DNA of 64,000 bases from Ananas comosus. Its lineage: Eukaryota > Streptophyta > Magnoliopsida > Poales > Bromeliaceae. The DNA lies in NCBI RefSeq assembly GCF_001540865.1, contig NC_033637.1:3925349-3989348 (forward strand). The letters are read 5' to 3'. A program made the translations under genes and the position numbers. Below the pieces are notes generated by a model. It had not been told where the DNA came from, did not search any database, and saw nothing but the letters and a program-made list of their open reading frames with translations. Each line of letters begins with the position of its first letter. Position 1 is the first letter of the stretch. Of the stretch, positions 23,791-35,381 are shown piece by piece.

Positions 23791-26700
23791 AATAGATTAT
23801 TAAGAAAAGTTATTCTACCATTTTTTAATTAAATATTTTAATTTGTAGTATATTTTAATGGCATATAAAATATATGCAAAATAATAAAATTAATTATTAA
23901 AAAAATGGTCGATACTTTTTCTTTAATAATTATTAACGTGCGATTTGCACGTACTTCATAGTAATATCCCCTTAGTATATGATATACTAAACTATTTATA
24001 ATGAAGAGTCAGCGAAGATGAGAGAGAAGCGAGAGAGACAGCGAGAGAGAACGAGAAGAAGAGAGAGAGAGATTCCGGCTAACTATATTTTATTAGTATA
24101 GGACCTATTTATACTCATTAGTTTTTCCCTCGCGTTAGATCTACTCTTTAATCATTTTCACCCTGTTATATTATACGTTTCAAACAAATACCCACTCAAC
24201 TAGGGACCACGTATCAATCTAACCGTCAATCACTTTCATCTAACCGATATTTTTTCATCTAACGGATCGAAAAATATGCTTCGTTGATGGGTTCATAATA
24301 AGCCAAAGAACTAATGTATGATACGGGGATAGCTGTACAAGATGGATTCATGAGAACACGGGTATTTTTTTGTTTAGGATGAAAATGTGAGCTATAAGAC
24401 GAACTAGAAAATTTGCTGTGTTGGATAAAAAATGTGAGTATAGTGGAATAGTTTGGTAGTTTATAAATAGAAATAATGTAATGAATCTACCCCTTATATT
24501 GAGATTAAAATTTTAAACTGAACAAATTTTAATTCGAAATTTTAACTTTTACATTTTTAAATTTTGAAATTAAATTAAAATATTATTTTCAAAAATTTTA
24601 ATTTTTAAAATGACTTAATGTTACAATTTAAGACCAAGTTTAAATTTGAAATATATAAAAATATCAAGATCTTAAAATTTAAAAGCTCTAACAATATATT
24701 ATCCTTAAAATTTAAATGTTAAAAATTATCAATTCTAATAATTTTTAAAATTTATAATTTAAATTTATAATATATTATAAATTTTAAAATTAAAATTTAA
24801 AATAAAAAATCTCTCTCTCTTCTCTTACTCTCTCTTGTACCGGTGGCTGGAACAAGTTGTTCCACCCTTCTGGTGGGAACACTCGTTGCCCACCCTATTA
24901 CCCCGGTGGATTAACGCCCCGGAGTACTAGGGTGGGCGAACGAGTGGGTGGAACGAGTGTTCCCACCCTGTAATGTTTTTCGTTTGGAGTACAAAGAGGG
25001 ATAACCCCTATCCCCTCTTGTGATCCAATTCAAACGGCGTATGCAAGTAGACAAGAGGCTGTTATACTATATAGTTATTAATAGCCCAGCAATTATATAT
25101 GGAGCGCTAGATGCTATATCTATTAATAGGATAGCGAGCATCTATACCTATTCATAATTGTTCTTGCGATTGATCGAGATTCGAAACTTCGTGATCGGAG
25201 CGTGAAGTTATTCTAGCGTATTTGAAATATCTTAGAAACTAAATTTCATAATTGTAAAATTATTTAATAGTGATCAAAGTGTCAGTAAACTCGACATTTT
25301 TTCACGTCTATATGGAGCGTTTGCTTGTTTTAACGTGCTAGCAGCAATCAAATTGCTTGATTTATTGATAGAATAAATTTTTATACTGATTTGAGATAAT
25401 ATTTGATAACTTGATTATGAATTGAAAAGTCTAACGCTCTATTTAGGAAGCGTTATTCATTTATGAGGCGTTCATTTGTTTAACTCTTAAATGAACTTGA
25501 TAATGATTTATAAATATACAAAATTTGGTTTTCTAATATATGTTTAATTGTGTAGATCAATGTTCAACCGATGCCGATTGATCAATTGAAGTCCGATCAA
25601 TCAAAAGACTTGGATAGGACCATGGTCTCCAATGTCCTATTAATAGGATAGTAGCCGGATATATATATAATATGATACTATATATATAGAATTGGCTGGG
25701 GAATTATCTATTAATAGTAAAACACTATTGTTTGCTATCAAGTTTTAACCCATGAGACAAATAATTGCCAGATAGGATGATATTAGTCGGTTAGAGTTTG
25801 AGTGGTCCCCCTGGTGGGTTGAGTGTTCCACGGTGTATAGTTTTATCCAATGATTAGAAAAATGAAAGGAAGGTTATATGCTATCGACAACCGAGCCATT
25901 CCCGTGTTTCCAGACTCGTTTTTGATGATGGCGGACTTCGACATCGATCGGATCTGCCTCGTTAAAACTTGATTAGAGTATTGGAAGTACCTAGAAAATA
26001 AATTTTATGATTTTTCGATATTATTTGCCTATGGCTGATCGAAAGGGGCTCAAAATCAATAATTTTTAATTGTCGTGTGAGCCTGTTTCAAGTTTAACGG
26101 TACTGTATAGATAATCCAATCACCTTGAAATTTTGCATGAATATATTTATACTATATTAAAACAAGCATCAATATTTTTGACTAAAATTTTAATGTTCAT
26201 TGATATCATCATTTTGTAAGATGTTTTATTTTTCAGCCGTGTTGATTTTGAGCACCTTGCAATTCATAGCGTAAATCAATATCGAAAAATTACATAATAT
26301 TATTCTAGGCTATTTCAAATGACTCCAGAATCAGGTTTCAACAGAGCCGAATCGACGATTCGAAGTCGAACATCCGAAAACGAGCGGTGAAGCATGAAAG
26401 GACTCGTGCTCCGATGCATAGTTAACCTTATCATATATTATATATAATATATATACTAATATTATATAGTGATATACTATATATATAATATTATAATTAA
26501 TTAGGTACTTATATATTTATCAGTACCGGAGCTCCGTATACATATAGTTGTGTTGTTCACTTAGCGGTTGTCAATCAATAACAGATCCTTACTGTTAAAT
26601 ATGATGTAGGCTATATAAATGCTTCTTAAGAATAAAATTTTAGTTTTTTTCGACATGTTTTACGTAGTAATATAATATTATCAAAATGGAACGTGTTGAA

Positions 26701-28223
26701 AATATATATCTTTAAAATTTGCGCATAAGCGACTTTTAAATTTCAAAATTAAAAAAAGATGATGTTAACCTTAATCTAGATCAGTTTAAATATTTTCTAT
26801 TCAAAATTTGAAGAAATTTAGATTCTTTTTACACCTGTAACTCCAAATTTCGTAATAGTAGCATTGAAAATGATAATTTTTGAATTGGTTTGTCATAAAG
26901 AAAACTATGTCAAAAAAAATATAAATTTATTTTTAAAACTTGTGAATACCCTAAATCAGTTTAACGGTTGTGATCTCGTTGAATTTGAACATCCTAGATC
27001 ACGAAAAACGGAAACGATAGTACGGGACCCCGTATTATAGATAGGTATAGGAGATAGCTCATAATAATATATATATGATGTATTTTAACTGTATTTCGAC
27101 AGCACTGGCCGTCTTTCAGCTATGCGTTTTGGTTAGGTGATAAAAAGGCGGTTAGGGGTTTAACCCCTTTTATCCCAAACGAAAACTTTTGGGGCGTAGG
27201 GTTTGTGTAACCCATCAAATGCGGCGTTAAACAAACCTACCCCCACTATTGAATTGCTGGTGGATTATTAATCCCACCCCAATTTGAATTTTAAATATAA
27301 ATTTTAAATATTTAAATTCTTTATTTATAAATTTTTAAATTATAATTTATAATCTTAAAATTAATATTAATATTTTTAATTAAATAAATTTAAATTTAAA
27401 TTTTTTAATTGTTTAAATTTTACATTTGACATTTTATATTTGAAAATTTTAAAAATGTATAATTTGCAAATCTTAAAATTAATATTTATTGTTTAAAATT
27501 TTAAAATTTATATTTTAGAAATTTATATTTTTAAATTTTAAATTTAAAATTAAAATTTAAAATATTATTTTTATTATTTAAATTTTAAATTTAATTTTTA
27601 ATTGAATTTTATAATTTTTAAATTTGAGATTAAAAAATAATTTTAATTTTGAAGTCTGCTATTTTGAAAGTTATCTATTTAAATTTGAAATTTGAAATTA
27701 TAAAAAAAATTAATTAAATTCAAATATAAATTAGGGCCAAAATTAATATTTTTTATTTATAACACACCACAATCTTCTTGATTTCCACTTACTCCAGCCA
27801 AACGTTTATTTTTTATACCTGCGACTAAACCCAGTTCTCAACCAAAACAAAATTACTTAATTCATTAAATCCAAAACTTAACTCTGATCTCTGGATAACT
27901 AGTTATTTATTACCACTGAACTAAACGAAAAGGCCTCAGGTAAGTATAAAATATTTAAGTACATTAATGATTCTAAAATTTTTAAGGCAAATATAAAAGC
28001 GAAAAAGCAATTATTCATTATTCATTCGTAGCAAATCACTCAACGGATGCTCTACCTTCGGGCTCCGGGTTGGATCAAATGACCAAACTAATCCGCACTG
28101 CTTTCAAATGAAGGGGGCTAATGAACAAAAACGTATAACTGGCGGATAATGGATGATCCAAAAGCATCCGAAAAAAAAAGTGAAAATCGAACATACAGAA
28201 TCGCCATATCATTAGCATTGTTT

Positions 28224-28248
28224 NNNNNNNNNNNNNNNNNNNNNNNNN
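28224..28248. other. Assembly gap, 25 N
   Basis: This run of 25 N directly abuts arm 2 of the giant inverted repeat. Confidence 0.99.
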
Positions 28249-28768
28249 ATTGCCAAATATGTATCTAAAAAATTTAAAATAATAAATCACGCTATTAAGA
28301 AAGATATGCTTTAAATGATAAATAATTAACAATAATCTCTAATGCAAAAATTACTTTTGAAATTAAATAGAAAAATAAAATCTGTTAGGAAATAAATTTT
28401 TGAAATTAAATAGAAAAATAAAATCTGTTATCTTAAAAAGAAAATATATTTTGAAATTAAATAGATAATATGTAAAAAAAGATATTTTAAAATAAAATAG
28501 AAAAATATCTTTTATAGAATTTTCACACCTGTAATCTGTTATAGAGAATTTACTTTTGAAATTAAATAAAAAAATTTATATTTTAGGATTTTCACATCAG
28601 TAATCTGTTATAGAGAACTTACGTATTCATTGTTGTTTCTATTTTTATTCTTATATTTAAAATTTTTCGTACGGAAAGAGAAAAATGAGCGCTAATTTTT
28701 CCGCCGAAAAATGGGTCTGTCGACAAACCCAAATTTGAATATACGTGCTTTTATATATAGTATAGATA
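28249..28768. repeat. AT-rich stretch with diverged tandem units
   Basis: The phrase TTGAAATTAAATAGAAAAAT recurs with AATCTGTTA spacing at about 28354, 28397, 28452 and 28486 and again near 28555. It looks like a decayed tandem array of about 45-100 bp period. No gene was seen. Confidence 0.55.
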
Positions 28769-29018
28769 TTTAAAAATTTATGTACAAAATGTACAAGAAA
28801 ACAGTAACAAAGAAAATTTTGTATATTCATTAAGAGATAAAAAAATTTATGCCAATCTTTGTTATCTCGGAATCAAACGGAGCTTAAGTACATACAAAAG
28901 TACAAATGTAACAGTATACAATTTTCAAAGGACATAACCATAATTTCATATCAATCAATCGGCGCGCGCCTCCACCGATCGAAATCGAACTGCAGGATGT
29001 ATCTGCTGCATTCATAAC

Positions 29019-29249
29019 TCATGCGCCCGATTCTCCGAGATTGTTGTTACGGCACCGCGCCCCGTTCTCGCAGCCCCTGCTATGGGGCTCGACGGGCAGC
29101 GGGCGGCAATTCTCGAGCCACGGCCTGCACGGAGGTTGATCCCTGGCGATTACACGGTAGTTCAGAGTAGGGGCAGCATTGGTTCCGGTCGCCATCACCA
29201 CGCATGCCAAGAGCGCGAGTAAAATCCATGCTCGAGTAACGCACGCCAT
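29019..29249 (-). CDS. RALF-like secreted peptide, copy 1 (76 aa)
   Basis: The protein has a signal peptide (MACVTRAWILLALLACVVMA, cleavage likely near TNA-AP) followed by a short mature peptide. That peptide has four cysteines in the RALF layout: CRPWLENC, then SRGCENGARC with R after it. The N-C-RP and SRGC-x5-RCR spacing is the RALF family signature as I know it. Such peptides bind CrRLK1L receptors (FERONIA-type) at the cell surface and regulate growth, pH and reproduction. The copy lacks an obvious RRxL protease site, as in short RALFs with no propeptide. It is intronless and reads out of phase with nothing else. RALF identity is strong by cysteine pattern but weak in the YISY region (here LNYRVIARD). 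Confidence 0.75.
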   Translation of the reverse strand: MACVTRAWILLALLACVVMATGTNAAPTLNYRVIARDQPPCRPWLENCRPLPVEPHSRGCENGARCRNNNLGESGA

Positions 29250-29575
29250 CTATTCAATCAAAATATATATATAAAGAGATTTTCTTTCTTAGAACACAAA
29301 TTAATTTTAAATACAGTATAAGGCAAACTATTACGTTTGTGAGCTATATAACAATAAAGTGCAAAACATAATATTACAGTTTATAGTGGTATAACATACA
29401 AACGGAGAAATTAGCTGAACTGCAGATAAGCTAATTGAAATATGTCCTATTTTATAGCGCGAAAGGAAGGTTATTTATAATACCGATTGATTGTAGTGCG
29501 TGTTCGTCGGGCTAAGATCAAGTATGGATTGTATGTATTTGCGTACGAATGTATCGAGTACGTAGAAGGTGGTGG

Positions 29576-29583
29576 TATTTATA
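29576..29583 (-). promoter_or_regulatory. TATA box of RALF copy 1
   Basis: TATAAATA on the minus strand stands 327 bases upstream of the start codon and is kept in all three copies. The distance implies a long 5' UTR or a leader intron. Confidence 0.6.
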
Positions 29584-29899
29584 CAGAGGTGGAAGTAAGA
29601 GAAACCAACTGAAGCTTAGCTGGAGAATTATCATCTATACTAAATCTGAATGATTTGTTGGATTAATGTGAGGATGAGAATGTTTTTCTCTTCAGTAAAA
29701 GTTCACAATGCTCTTTAAAGTAGAAAACGGAAAATTAGTACTATAAATGGGTTTTTTTGCTTCTGCTTTTAGTTGCTGCTGTTTTTGGAAAATGTATATT
29801 AGGTTAAATAAAAAGGTCTGAAACTTTTTCTATAGTGAGAATTAAAAATAAAATTTTATTTAAGCATAAATTAAAAGGTTGAAGCTAAAAAAAATAGGG

Positions 29900-30313
29900 G
29901 AAACTTCAAATACCCCTATGTGGTATCGCACTTTCTCAATTTAGTATCCTGTGGTTTAAAATGTATCAAATTAGTATCCTGTGGTTTCATACTTTTTCAC
30001 TTCAGTATCTTATGGTTTCAAGTGTATCAAGTTAGTACCTTATGATTTCATTTTTATATCAAGTTAGTACCATGTGGTTTAATTTTCTCTTTTTATTATT
30101 CATTTCAGGGTGTATAATTTAATGAAATATTAAACCACATGGTACTAAAGTGAGAAAGTGTAAAACCACAGGTTACTAACTTGATACAGTTTAAACCATA
30201 GGGTACTAAAGTGAAAAAGTGTGAAACCACAAGGTACTAACTTAATACACTTTAAACCACAGGATAGTAAACTGAGAAAGTGCGAAACCACAGGGAGGGT
30301 ATTTGAAGTTTCT
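29900..30313. mobile_element. Inverted-repeat element made of 'ACTTTAGTA..TGTGGTTT' modules
   Basis: The left end, GGGAAACTTCAAATACCCC, pairs with the right end, GGTATTTGAAGTTTCTC. Between them, phrases of about 36 bp (TGTGGTTTCGCACTTTCTCA, CTTTAGTATCC) repeat in both orientations. Equivalent copies lie at about 34052-34475 and 37708-38128, so the element predates the RALF triplication. Confidence 0.7.
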
Positions 30314-30517
30314 CTAAAAAAATATAAGTTATTCTGGAATAACAACCCTAAACCTTTATATTGATTGAGAGCCCACGACTTTTAGTTTTTTTTAAAAAAA
30401 AATTGAGTGATTTTAGCCAAATTGATTTATAATTATATCAAATCTAATGATTTAAGCAACTTCATGTGAATAAAATTAGACTAATCAACTGTTAATAGCT
30501 AATAAAGCAATATCAGT

Positions 30518-31626
30518 TTGACATCCAATGTTTTTTATACTAACAAGGCCCGGAAGGTTTAGTGGGTGGTCGTACGCTGGTTAAGACTTTCAGGTAAGGA
30601 GGATCGCGCGTGGCGTCGAGGTGGGTAGGTGAATAGGGTTTGATGTTCGTGCAGCAGTGGGTCAAGGAGGCGGACTTCCAGGAGCTCAGGGTAGTGATAC
30701 CACATGAACCATTTTTGCGTAACTCACTTATCCACCAGGTGTCTGAGTAGCACTCGGGACGTCTCGTGTGTCTGACACAGAGGCCAGGTGGGAGCGAATT
30801 GCTCCAATAGTCATCATTCACGTTCCATTTATCAATAAAGACGAACTAGAAATGTTTGTAAAAATGGCTAGTTATTAATCATGTCTATTATAGAAACATG
30901 GTTTCGTAAAAAGTGGTCCGTTTTGAAAGTTACACTCTGTTTTTTACTTCCTTTACGGTTACAGACCCGTTGTTAGAACGTCACGGACAGTGAAAGTAAT
31001 TGCGAAACTCCTTAGTTGGTTTTAAAGACGATAAGATCACGATTGAGTCACGTCGTGTTGAAGAACAATAATTAATAGGTAAAACCCGGTAGGAGTTATT
31101 ATCTTAGAATTTTTTCAAGCATTTATGAGTATTAATCTTGATCCGATTTTATGATAGTTATCGTAGTTCGATAACCACGATAATTAAAAAATAGGAAACC
31201 TAACTTTTTACGTACCAATCTTATTACACCTGTGAGATCCCAACTCACTCACCAACTAACTTATCATATTAGATTGTCTATTTTTATTAGTTTACCAATT
31301 TAAATTGCCACTTTTTAAGCTATCGTGGTTTAAGAACTATGATAGTTATCATAGGGTCGGCCTGAGGAGTATTAATAAGATTAGTGCTTTTCTTCGAAGG
31401 AAAAGCGCTTCCCTCTTCTTCAGCCTCTCGAGTAAGCCGAGAAACCGATCGAAGCCTCACTCTAGTTCATACCTAACATACAGAAACGCATGCTTACATA
31501 GCTCATGCATCTTCTCACCACCATAAATATGTCTCCAACTTCATTCTCTTAGAATGACTTCGAATCGACCTCTTAGATAGTACATATGAATTAGACTTTA
31601 CTAAAAAACCTAACTACACTCCTAAA
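30518..31626. other. Unassigned DNA between RALF unit 1 and the 100-N gap
   Basis: A minus-strand open frame of 93 codons (30540-30821) has no family I recognise, and its codon use looks random. The rest has no clear structure. The sequence may be low-quality near the gap. Confidence 0.4.
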
Positions 31627-31726
31627 NNNNNNNNNNNNNNNNNNNNNNNNNNNNNNNNNNNNNNNNNNNNNNNNNNNNNNNNNNNNNNNNNNNNNNNNNN
31701 NNNNNNNNNNNNNNNNNNNNNNNNNN
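31627..31726. other. Assembly gap, 100 N
   Basis: A run of exactly 100 N, the conventional length for an unsized gap, lies between RALF units 1 and 2. The true distance between them is therefore unknown. Confidence 0.99.
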
Positions 31727-31987
31727 GTTGGTTGGTGGGTGAGTTAAGATTCCTCGGGTGATAGTTGGATTAGCATTGGTGAGAGTAGGATTGGCGTGTA
31801 AAAAAGTAGGCTTGCCGGTTTTTCAATACTCATGTTTTCCGAGATATGAGTATACTCATATCATCGGGGTCAATATTTTCTAATAAAATATAACACATTA
31901 ATTTATAAATATAATTTTTATTGTAAAATTTTGGATATATATAATGTACAAATTTATATTGAATTGAAATAAATTATAATAATTGTT

Positions 31988-32014
31988 ACGTGCATTTGCA
32001 CGTACATTCAACTA

Positions 32015-32015
<1 letters not shown>
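31988..32015 (+). mobile_element. Helitron-like 3' terminus
   Basis: A hairpin ACGTGC-ATTT-GCACGT is followed by ACATTCAA and then CTAG, with T as the next (target) base, directly before a (TA)n tract. This matches the Helitron 3' end rule. The element would extend left through AT-rich DNA and probably into the N gap; its 5' end was not found. Confidence 0.65.
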
Positions 32016-32050
<35 letters not shown>

Positions 32051-32054
<4 letters not shown>

Positions 32055-32597
32055 CGGCTACTATACTCTTATGAGTACGATCACCCTCGTACTCATAAGT
32101 TGTTTTCGATGATATATAGAGCTTCCGAATCGACGATCTATACCGTTAAACGTTATTTAGAGCATTTAAAACTTCTAGAAATCAAATTTTATAATTTTTT
32201 GACATCATTTACCTTACGATTAAAAGGTCACAAAATTGACAATTTTTAACGGCCGGTGTGGGATACTTGGTAGTTTAACGGTGTAAAAGAATCGGAATCG
32301 GTTGAATTTTTGATAGAAAATTTTAATTACTACGTAGATAAAGATCAATAACTCCGATCTTAAATTGAAGGATCTGATCATCCATTTTTAAGACGTCGTT
32401 CGATTTCGACCGTTCATTTTATGCCCGCTTGATGGACTTTATTATGATTTCAAAAAATTACGAAATTTATATTCTAGAAGTTTCAAATACTCTAGATCAT
32501 TTTTAACGGAATGGATCGTCGATTCGGAAGCTCCATCATCGAAAACAACTTATGAGTACGAAGGGTCCAATATACTCATAAGAGGATAGTAGCCCTA

Positions 32598-32600
<3 letters not shown>
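32051..32600. mobile_element. Foldback MITE, long type (550 bp)
   Basis: It starts AGTCCGGCTACTATACTC and ends GGATAGTAGCCCTACTC. The word CTTATGAGTACGA and its complement TCGTACTCATAAG appear at both ends (four times in all, one slightly decayed). The inner inverted repeat is TTTTCGATGAT-GAGCTTCCGAATCGACGATC. The core has GTTAAA...CTAGAAAT..AATTTTATAATTTTTTG in both orientations. (TA)n lies to the left and (CT)n(TA)n to the right. Confidence 0.85.
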
Positions 32601-32628
<28 letters not shown>

Positions 32629-32635
32629 ATATATA

Positions 32636-32884
32636 GGCTGGGGCTATTATACTCATATGAGTATAAAGCCTTTTGTACTCATAAGTTTTCGACCGTTTGG
32701 ATGAAAAAATATGCGGTTAGAATGAAAGTGGTTACAGTTAGATAAATAGTGGGTCCCCAAGAGTTGAGTGGGTGGTTTGTTGAATAGTATAATCTAATAT
32801 ATGAAAATAATTAAAGGGTAGATCTAACGGTAAAAAACTCATAAGTACAATAGACTCTATACTCATAAAAATATAGTAGCTGGA

Positions 32885-32888
<4 letters not shown>
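32636..32888. mobile_element. Foldback MITE, short type, beside RALF unit 2
   Basis: The end word is TATGAGTATAAAG/CTTTTGTACTCATA. The core is GAATGAAAGTGGTTAC, GTGGGTCCCC and GGGTAGATCTAACGG. It is nearly identical to the copy at 36267-36489, which stands in the same position before RALF unit 3. Confidence 0.85.
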
Positions 32889-32922
<34 letters not shown>

Positions 32923-33178
32923 TAAATTTTTAAAAATTTATGTACAAAATGTACAAGAAAACAGTAACAAAGAAAATTTTGTACATTCATTAAGAGATAA
33001 AAAAAAATTTATGCCAATGTTCGTTGTCTCGGAATCAAAAGGAGCTTAAGTACGTACAAAAGTACAAATGTAACAGTATACAATTTTCTAAGGACATAAT
33101 CATAATTTTATATCAATCAATCGGCGCGCATCCACCGATCGAAATTGAACTGCAGGATATATCTGCTGCATTCATAAC

Positions 33179-33409
33179 TCATGCGCCCGATTCTCCAGGA
33201 TTGTCGTTACGGCACCGCGCCCCGACCTCGCAGCCCCTGCTATGGGGCTCGACGGGCTGCGGGCGGCAATTCTCGAGCCACGGCCTACACCCAGGGTGAT
33301 CCCTGGCGATTACACGGTAGTTTAGAGTAGGGACGGCATTGGTTCCGGTCGCCATCACAGCGCATGCCAAGAGCGCGAGTAAAATCCATGCTCGAGTAAC
33401 GCACGCCAT
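33179..33409 (-). CDS. RALF-like secreted peptide, copy 2 (76 aa)
   Basis: It has the same length and layout as copy 1: a signal peptide and four cysteines (CRPWLENC, SRGCEVGARC). The residues before the first cysteine are RDHPGC, against RDQPPC in copy 1. I start at the Met of MACVTRAW because it matches copy 1; a Met four codons upstream (MIEQ) is also in frame. The gene is probably functional, with no stop or frameshift. Confidence 0.75.
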   Translation of the reverse strand: MACVTRAWILLALLACAVMATGTNAVPTLNYRVIARDHPGCRPWLENCRPQPVEPHSRGCEVGARCRNDNPGESGA

Positions 33410-33726
33410 CTGTTCAATCAAAAAATATATATATAAAGAGACTTTCTTTCTTAGAACACAAATACAATATAAGGCAAACTATTACATTTGTGAACTATAT
33501 AACAATGAAGTGCAAAACATAATATTACGGTTTATAGTGGTATAACATACAAACGCAGAAATAAGCTGAACTACAGATAAGCTAATTGAAATATGTCCTA
33601 TTTTATAACGCGAAAGGAAGGTTATTTACAATACCGATTGATTGTAGTGCGTGTTCGTCGGGCTAAGATCGAGTATGGATTGTATGTATTTGCGTACGAA
33701 TGTATCGAGTACGTAGAAGGTGGTGG

Positions 33727-33734
33727 TATTTATA
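33727..33734 (-). promoter_or_regulatory. TATA box of RALF copy 2
   Basis: TATAAATA on the minus strand stands in the same context (GGTGGTATTTATACAGAGG) as in the other copies. Confidence 0.6.
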
Positions 33735-34051
33735 CAGAGGTGGAAGTAAGAGAAACCAACTGAAGCTTAGCTGGAGAACTATCATCTATACTAAATCTGA
33801 ATGATTTGTTGGATTAATGTGAGGAACTGAGGAGGAGCATTTTTTTCTCTTCAGTAAAAGTTCACAATGCTCTTTACAGTAGACAACGGAAAATTAGTAC
33901 TATAAATGGGTTTTTTTGCTTCTGCTTTTAGTTGCTGCTGTTTTTGGAAAATGTATATTAGGTTAAATAAAAAGGTCTGAAACTTTTTCTATAGTGAGAA
34001 TTAAAAATAAAATTTTATTTAAGCATAAATTAAAAGGTTGAAGCTAAAAAA

Positions 34052-34475
34052 AAATAGGGGAAACTTCAAATACCCCTATGTGGTTTCGCACTTTCTCACT
34101 TTAGTATCCTGTGGTTTAAAGTGTATCAAATTAGTATCCTATGGTTTCGCACTTTTTCACTTCAGTATCTTATGGTTTCAAGTGTATCAAGTTAGTACCT
34201 TATAGTTTCATTTTTGTATCAAGTTAGTACCATGTGGTTTCAATTTTCTCTTTTTATTATTCATTTCGGGGTATATAATTTAATGAAATATTAAACCACA
34301 TGGTACTAAAGTGAGAAAGTGTAAAACCACAGGTTACTAACTTGATACAGTTTAAACCATAGGTACTAAAGTGAAAAAGTTTGAAATCACAGGGTACTAA
34401 CTTGATACACTTTAAACCACAGGGTAGTAAATTGAGAAAGTGCGAAACCACAGGGGGGTATTTGAAATTTCTCCA
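34052..34475. mobile_element. 'TGTGGTTT' inverted-repeat element, copy 2
   Basis: This is the counterpart of 29900-30313, with the same modules and the same outer ends GAAACTTCAAATACCCC and GGTATTTGAAATTTCTCC. Confidence 0.65.
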
Positions 34476-34888
34476 AAAAAATATAAGCTATTCTGGAATA
34501 ACAACCCTAAACCTTTACATTGATTGAGAGCCCACGACTTTTAGTTTTTTTAAAAAAAATTGAGTGATTTTAGCCAAATTGATTTATAATTATATCAAAT
34601 CTAATGATTTAAGCAACTTCACGTGAATAAAATTAGACTAATCAACTGTTAATAGCTAATAAAGCAATAAAATTTAACAAAAATTTTCATTTCTGTAAGT
34701 ATACAGTAGATCCGAACTAGTAAGATTGTCGCGAGCGTTTGATTTTGCCAACTTTTTTGCGATTCTATCATCGAGAGACAAGAACCATACTGTTCACTCC
34801 GAAGCTAGCCAAAGAGCCGAATGAGCTCTCCGACTTCTTCTCCCTTCGCGAAAAGGAAGCTTCTTTTCGTGATTAGAATAATTATGAG

Positions 34889-35119
34889 GAGTCCGGCTGG
34901 GATACTATTGATAGTATCAAGAATTTGGTGCTATCGAATTTTTCACCGTTAAATTTAACCATTTGATTATTTTTATCTGTTAGATTATACTATTCAATCA
35001 ACCACTCACTCAACCCTAGAGTGTCCACATTATTCTAACCATGCATTTTTCAATCCAAAGGATAAAAAATTAATAGCACCAATAGCTTGATGCTATTGAT
35101 AGTATTTTAGCCTAGTTCT
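34889..35119. mobile_element. Foldback MITE, short type, with 9-bp target duplication
   Basis: This is the one copy that is not inside a microsatellite. It is flanked by a perfect 9-bp direct repeat AATTATGAG (34880-34888 and 35120-35128). The ends are GAGTCCGGCTGGGATACT and, inverted, AGAACTAGGCTAAAATACT. The end word is ATAGTATCAAG/TTGGTGCTATC. A 9-bp duplication points to the Mutator-like (MULE) superfamily for the whole foldback family. Confidence 0.88.
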
Positions 35120-35381
35120 AATTATGAGTATTTACGAACTTTTTTAAGATTCTATTATTGAGGATGGCCCAAAATGGATAATTAATAACAAGAAGTTGTG
35201 CTGCACTGAGTTAGCACTAGAATAGCAGAAATTTTGGTTGATTCCTCAAAGCGTTAATGAAAGTGACAGGCACTGCAAGATTGTTGCCCAGACATTGGCA
35301 TTTCCTTCATTTTTTGTCTCACATTGAAAGTTTTGCCTGGTGAAAAATGCTTTGGTACAAAGATATTATCTGTACTAATTA

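Larger units (their letters stand above)
19564..28223. repeat. Giant inverted repeat, arms about 4.3 kb, centre near 23861
   Basis: Sequence read from 19564 rightward reappears, reverse-complemented, from 28223 leftward. Examples are the TCTGTATGTTCGATTT block at 19586-19601 against GAACATACAGAATCG at 28190-28204, the element 19868-20667 against 27115-27938, and the 22733 element against about 25040. The mirror axis is within TTTTAATGGCATATAAAAT near 23861, with little or no loop. The arms differ by very many 1-3 base insertions and deletions. Arm 2 ends exactly at the 25-N gap. I think an assembly artefact is more likely than a real palindrome. Confidence 0.9.
28769..30517. repeat. RALF duplication unit 1 (about 1.75 kb)
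   Basis: It is directly repeated at 32929-34693 and 36563-38346. Each unit begins AAAATTTATGTACAAAATG and contains, in order, a RALF-like gene (-), its TATA box, and an inverted-repeat element rich in TGTGGTTT. Each ends in CTAATAAAGCAATA. Unit 1 is the most diverged of the three. Confidence 0.92.
32929..34693. repeat. RALF duplication unit 2 (about 1.76 kb)
   Basis: It is closer to unit 3 than to unit 1, both in the peptide and in flanking DNA. The shared left flank includes a foldback MITE and a TA tract, and the shared right edge extends to CAAAAATTTTCATTT. Confidence 0.92.

Noticed and set aside
28075..28332. 85-codon minus-strand frame across the N gap
   Set aside because: It runs through 25 N and lies in the noisy inverted repeat arm.
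29019..29249. Possible defensin-type antimicrobial peptide
   Set aside because: Only four cysteines, and their spacing with SRGC and RCR fits RALF-like peptides better than defensins.
30540..30821. 93-codon minus-strand frame with several cysteines
   Set aside because: No recognised family, no signal peptide, no copy near the other RALF units; kept only as unassigned DNA.
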